A DNA stretch of 64,000 bases from Flavobacterium lacustre (GTDB lineage: Bacteria; Bacteroidota; Bacteroidia; Flavobacteriales; Flavobacteriaceae), in contig NZ_CP114882.2 of assembly GCF_027474525.2 (NCBI RefSeq), positions 1,364,001 to 1,428,000 on the forward strand. The letters run 5' to 3'. The position numbers and the translations under genes were made by a program. This document shows, piece after piece, positions 62,375 to 64,000 of this stretch. Position 1 is the first letter of the stretch. Every line of letters starts with the position of its first letter. The notes below the pieces were generated by a model. The model did not search any database. It saw only the letters and a program-made list of their open reading frames with translations, and was not told where the DNA came from.

Positions 62375-64000
62375 ATGAAAACAATTTACAAAAAGTTGTT
62401 ATTTTTATTACTACTTCTGCCTTTTAGTATTCTGGCTCAGAATACGGTGAGTGGGACTGTTCTTGATAAAGCATCAGGGCAGCCAATTCCGGGAGTAAAT
62501 GTAAATGTACAAGGCGCCAATAATGGTGTTTCGACAGATTTTGACGGGAAATTTCAGTTGTCAAATGTAAAGAAAGGGGATCAAATCGTTTTTTCTTATA
62601 TTGGATATAAAAATTCCGTTGTTAGTTATAATTCTCAAAAAACATTGAGTGTTTCTTTAGAGGAATCTTCTAGTGAGTTAAAAGAAGTTGTTATTCAAGT
62701 TGGTTATGGATCTGTTAAAAAGAAAGATGCAACAGGTGCTGTGACAGTATTGACTAGCAAAGATTTTAACAAAGGGCCTGTAACTTCTGCAGATCAGATG
62801 ATACAGGGTAAAGTAGCCGGTTTACAAATTGTAAATGGTGGTGGTTCTCCTGGTGAGGGCGCAACTATTAGAATTAGAAGCGGTTCTTCTTTGTCAGCAA
62901 ATAATGATCCTCTATATGTAATAGATGGAGTGCCTGTTGCTGCAGGAGGCGTTAATGGAGGAAGAAATCCATTGTCTACTATTAATCAAAACAATATTGA
63001 ATCTATATCAGTATTAAAAGATGCTTCTGCAACTGCTATCTTTGGTTCCCGTGCATCAAATGGGGTAATTATTATTACAACTAAAAAAGGTAAAGCAGGA
63101 GATTTACAAATTAGTTATAGCGGAAATCTTCAAGTTTCTGAAATTACAAAAAAGGTAGATGCTTTAACGTCTAATCAGTTTAGAGACTTCTTGACTGCTC
63201 ATGGTACACCTGCACAACAAGCTTTGGTAGGTGCTGCAAATACAGATTGGCAAGAGGAGATTTACAGAACGGCTGTTGGTACAGATCATAACGTCGCTTT
63301 AAGCGGAGGTTCTGATAATGTGGTATACAGAGCATCTGTAGGATATGCTAATTTGAATGGTATCTTGAAAAGAGATAACATGCAAAGAACTACTATGGCT
63401 GTGTCGTTAACAGGAGATTTTTTTGATAAACATTTAAAAATTCAGTTAAACAACAATACATCTGTTATTAAAAATAATTACAGTAATAGAGGTGCTATTG
63501 GTTCTGCTATCAGCTTTGATCCAACTCAAGTGGTTAAAAATGCCGATGGAACTTATTTTCAATGGTTAACATCTCCAACTCAATTCAATCAGTTGGCAGG
63601 AAAAAACCCATTATCATTGATTGAGCAACAAGATAATTTTGGAGATTCATACAGAAGTATCGGAAATGTACAATTTGATTATAAATTACATTTCTTATCA
63701 GAATTGAAAGCTGTAGCTAATTTTGGTTACGACCAATTAAGTGGTAGAAGTTATGGAGGTGTATCTCCTGATTACTTAAACGGATTAGCTGGTTCGGGAT
63801 ATAATAATTCGTATGAATATACTCAATCCAGAAATAATAAGTTGATGGATTTATACTTGAATTACAATAAAAAAATTGATGCAATCAATACACAAGTTGA
63901 TGTAACAGGTGGGTATTCTTACCAAGATTTCAGAGATTCTAATGATGGAAGTTCATATAATTTTCAAAATAATAAAATTACTCCTGCAGTTCCAGTGCCT
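62375..64000 (+). CDS. SusC-like TonB-linked outer-membrane transporter (5' part, runs off the window)
   Basis: 542 codons, open at the end. A signal peptide (MKTIYKKLLFLLLLLPFSILAQ) is followed by the CarboxypepD_reg-like domain NTVSGTVLDKASGQPIPGVN through DGKFQLSNVKKGD (about 22-105). The plug then begins SELKEVVIQVGYGSVKKKD and holds the SusC marks GATIRIRSGSSLSA, DPLYVIDGVP and IESISVLKDASATAIFGSRA, after which barrel strands begin. The family imports oligosaccharides bound by a SusD partner, which should lie just downstream of the window. Together with the maltose genes and the LacI gene, maltodextrin is the likely cargo. It begins 233 bp from the divergent regulator. Confidence 0.93.
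   Translation, partial: MKTIYKKLLFLLLLLPFSILAQNTVSGTVLDKASGQPIPGVNVNVQGANNGVSTDFDGKFQLSNVKKGDQIVFSYIGYKNSVVSYNSQKTLSVSLEESSSELKEVVIQVGYGSVKKKDATGAVTVLTSKDFNKGPVTSADQMIQGKVAGLQIVNGGGSPGEGATIRIRSGSSLSANNDPLYVIDGVPVAAGGVNGGRNPLSTINQNNIESISVLKDASATAIFGSRASNGVIIITTKKGKAGDLQISYSGNLQVSEITKKVDALTSNQFRDFLTAHGTPAQQALVGAANTDWQEEIYRTAVGTDHNVALSGGSDNVVYRASVGYANLNGILKRDNMQRTTMAVSLTGDFFDKHLKIQLNNNTSVIKNNYSNRGAIGSAISFDPTQVVKNADGTYFQWLTSPTQFNQLAGKNPLSLIEQQDNFGDSYRSIGNVQFDYKLHFLSELKAVANFGYDQLSGRSYGGVSPDYLNGLAGSGYNNSYEYTQSRNNKLMDLYLNYNKKIDAINTQVDVTGGYSYQDFRDSNDGSSYNFQNNKITPAVPVP

Overview
The window is AT-rich bacterial DNA from the phylum Bacteroidota, most likely a Flavobacterium or close relative. Four kinds of evidence point there: T9SS C-terminal sorting, GLPGLI, SusC and PID-CTERM proteins; promoters of the Bacteroidota type (TTG or TTTG, 16-20 bp, TAnnTTTG) with no clear Shine-Dalgarno sequences; a DNA polymerase III alpha subunit fused to a proofreading exonuclease; and several flavobacterial-style dispersed palindromes. 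No prophage, CRISPR array, intact IS or rRNA operon was seen.

Layout. 0-5.1 kb: the RGG-rich tail of a probable RNA-binding protein, then the leucine operon on the minus strand (leuC, leuD, a LeuA/CimA-type synthase, leuB) with a promoter and an unusual interleaved inverted repeat. 5.6-9.3 kb: an outer-membrane barrel protein, a GLPGLI protein and a broken Cys-rich secreted peptide gene. 9.6-16 kb: dnaE, trxA, a DUF58 protein and tRNA-Asp. 16-22.6 kb: a surface-protein cassette (two paralogous secreted proteins, a PID-CTERM protein, a T9SS-sorted protein) lying between two near-identical 110-bp direct repeats, with a membrane-bound HTH regulator next to it. 23-36.7 kb: carbonic anhydrase, DUF456, lipoproteins, a glycosyltransferase, a flippase-like protein, ruvC, hemW, GIY-YIG, cyclase, YjbR and PH/SHOCT proteins, DUF4407, pckA, DUF423 and a saccharopine-dehydrogenase-like gene. 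36.8-37.3 kb: a gene-free stretch holding a strictly phased palindrome array. 37.3-43.5 kb: peptidases (M20, DUF885, M3), tRNA-Leu and an NTF2-like protein. 43.5-50.4 kb: a pseudouridine synthase, a mevalonate-pathway cluster (UbiA prenyltransferase, mevalonate kinase, diphosphomevalonate decarboxylase), TspO, a flavoprotein and GDPD. 50.5-64 kb: a maltose/maltodextrin locus (GH13, GH31, GH13, GH65 phosphorylase, beta-phosphoglucomutase, MFS transporter, LacI regulator), then the start of a divergent susC.

How the genes work together. The sugar locus fits the following model: SusC/D-type uptake of maltodextrin, cleavage by GH13 and GH31 enzymes in the periplasm or at the surface, MFS import of maltose, phosphorolysis by GH65 to glucose and beta-glucose-1-phosphate, and conversion to glucose-6-phosphate by PgmB, all under LacI-family control. 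The leu genes form one biosynthetic operon. The 16-22.6 kb cassette looks like a regulated set of surface proteins using both T9SS and the exosortase (XrtF/PID-CTERM) routes.

The most unusual non-coding signals are the nine 14-bp A4T4 palindromes spaced alternately 21 and 22 bp (36865-37050), three copies of a 3'-end element whose central hairpin co-varies, the 110-bp repeat pair, and palindromes at three places in the 29.0-30.6 kb gene string.
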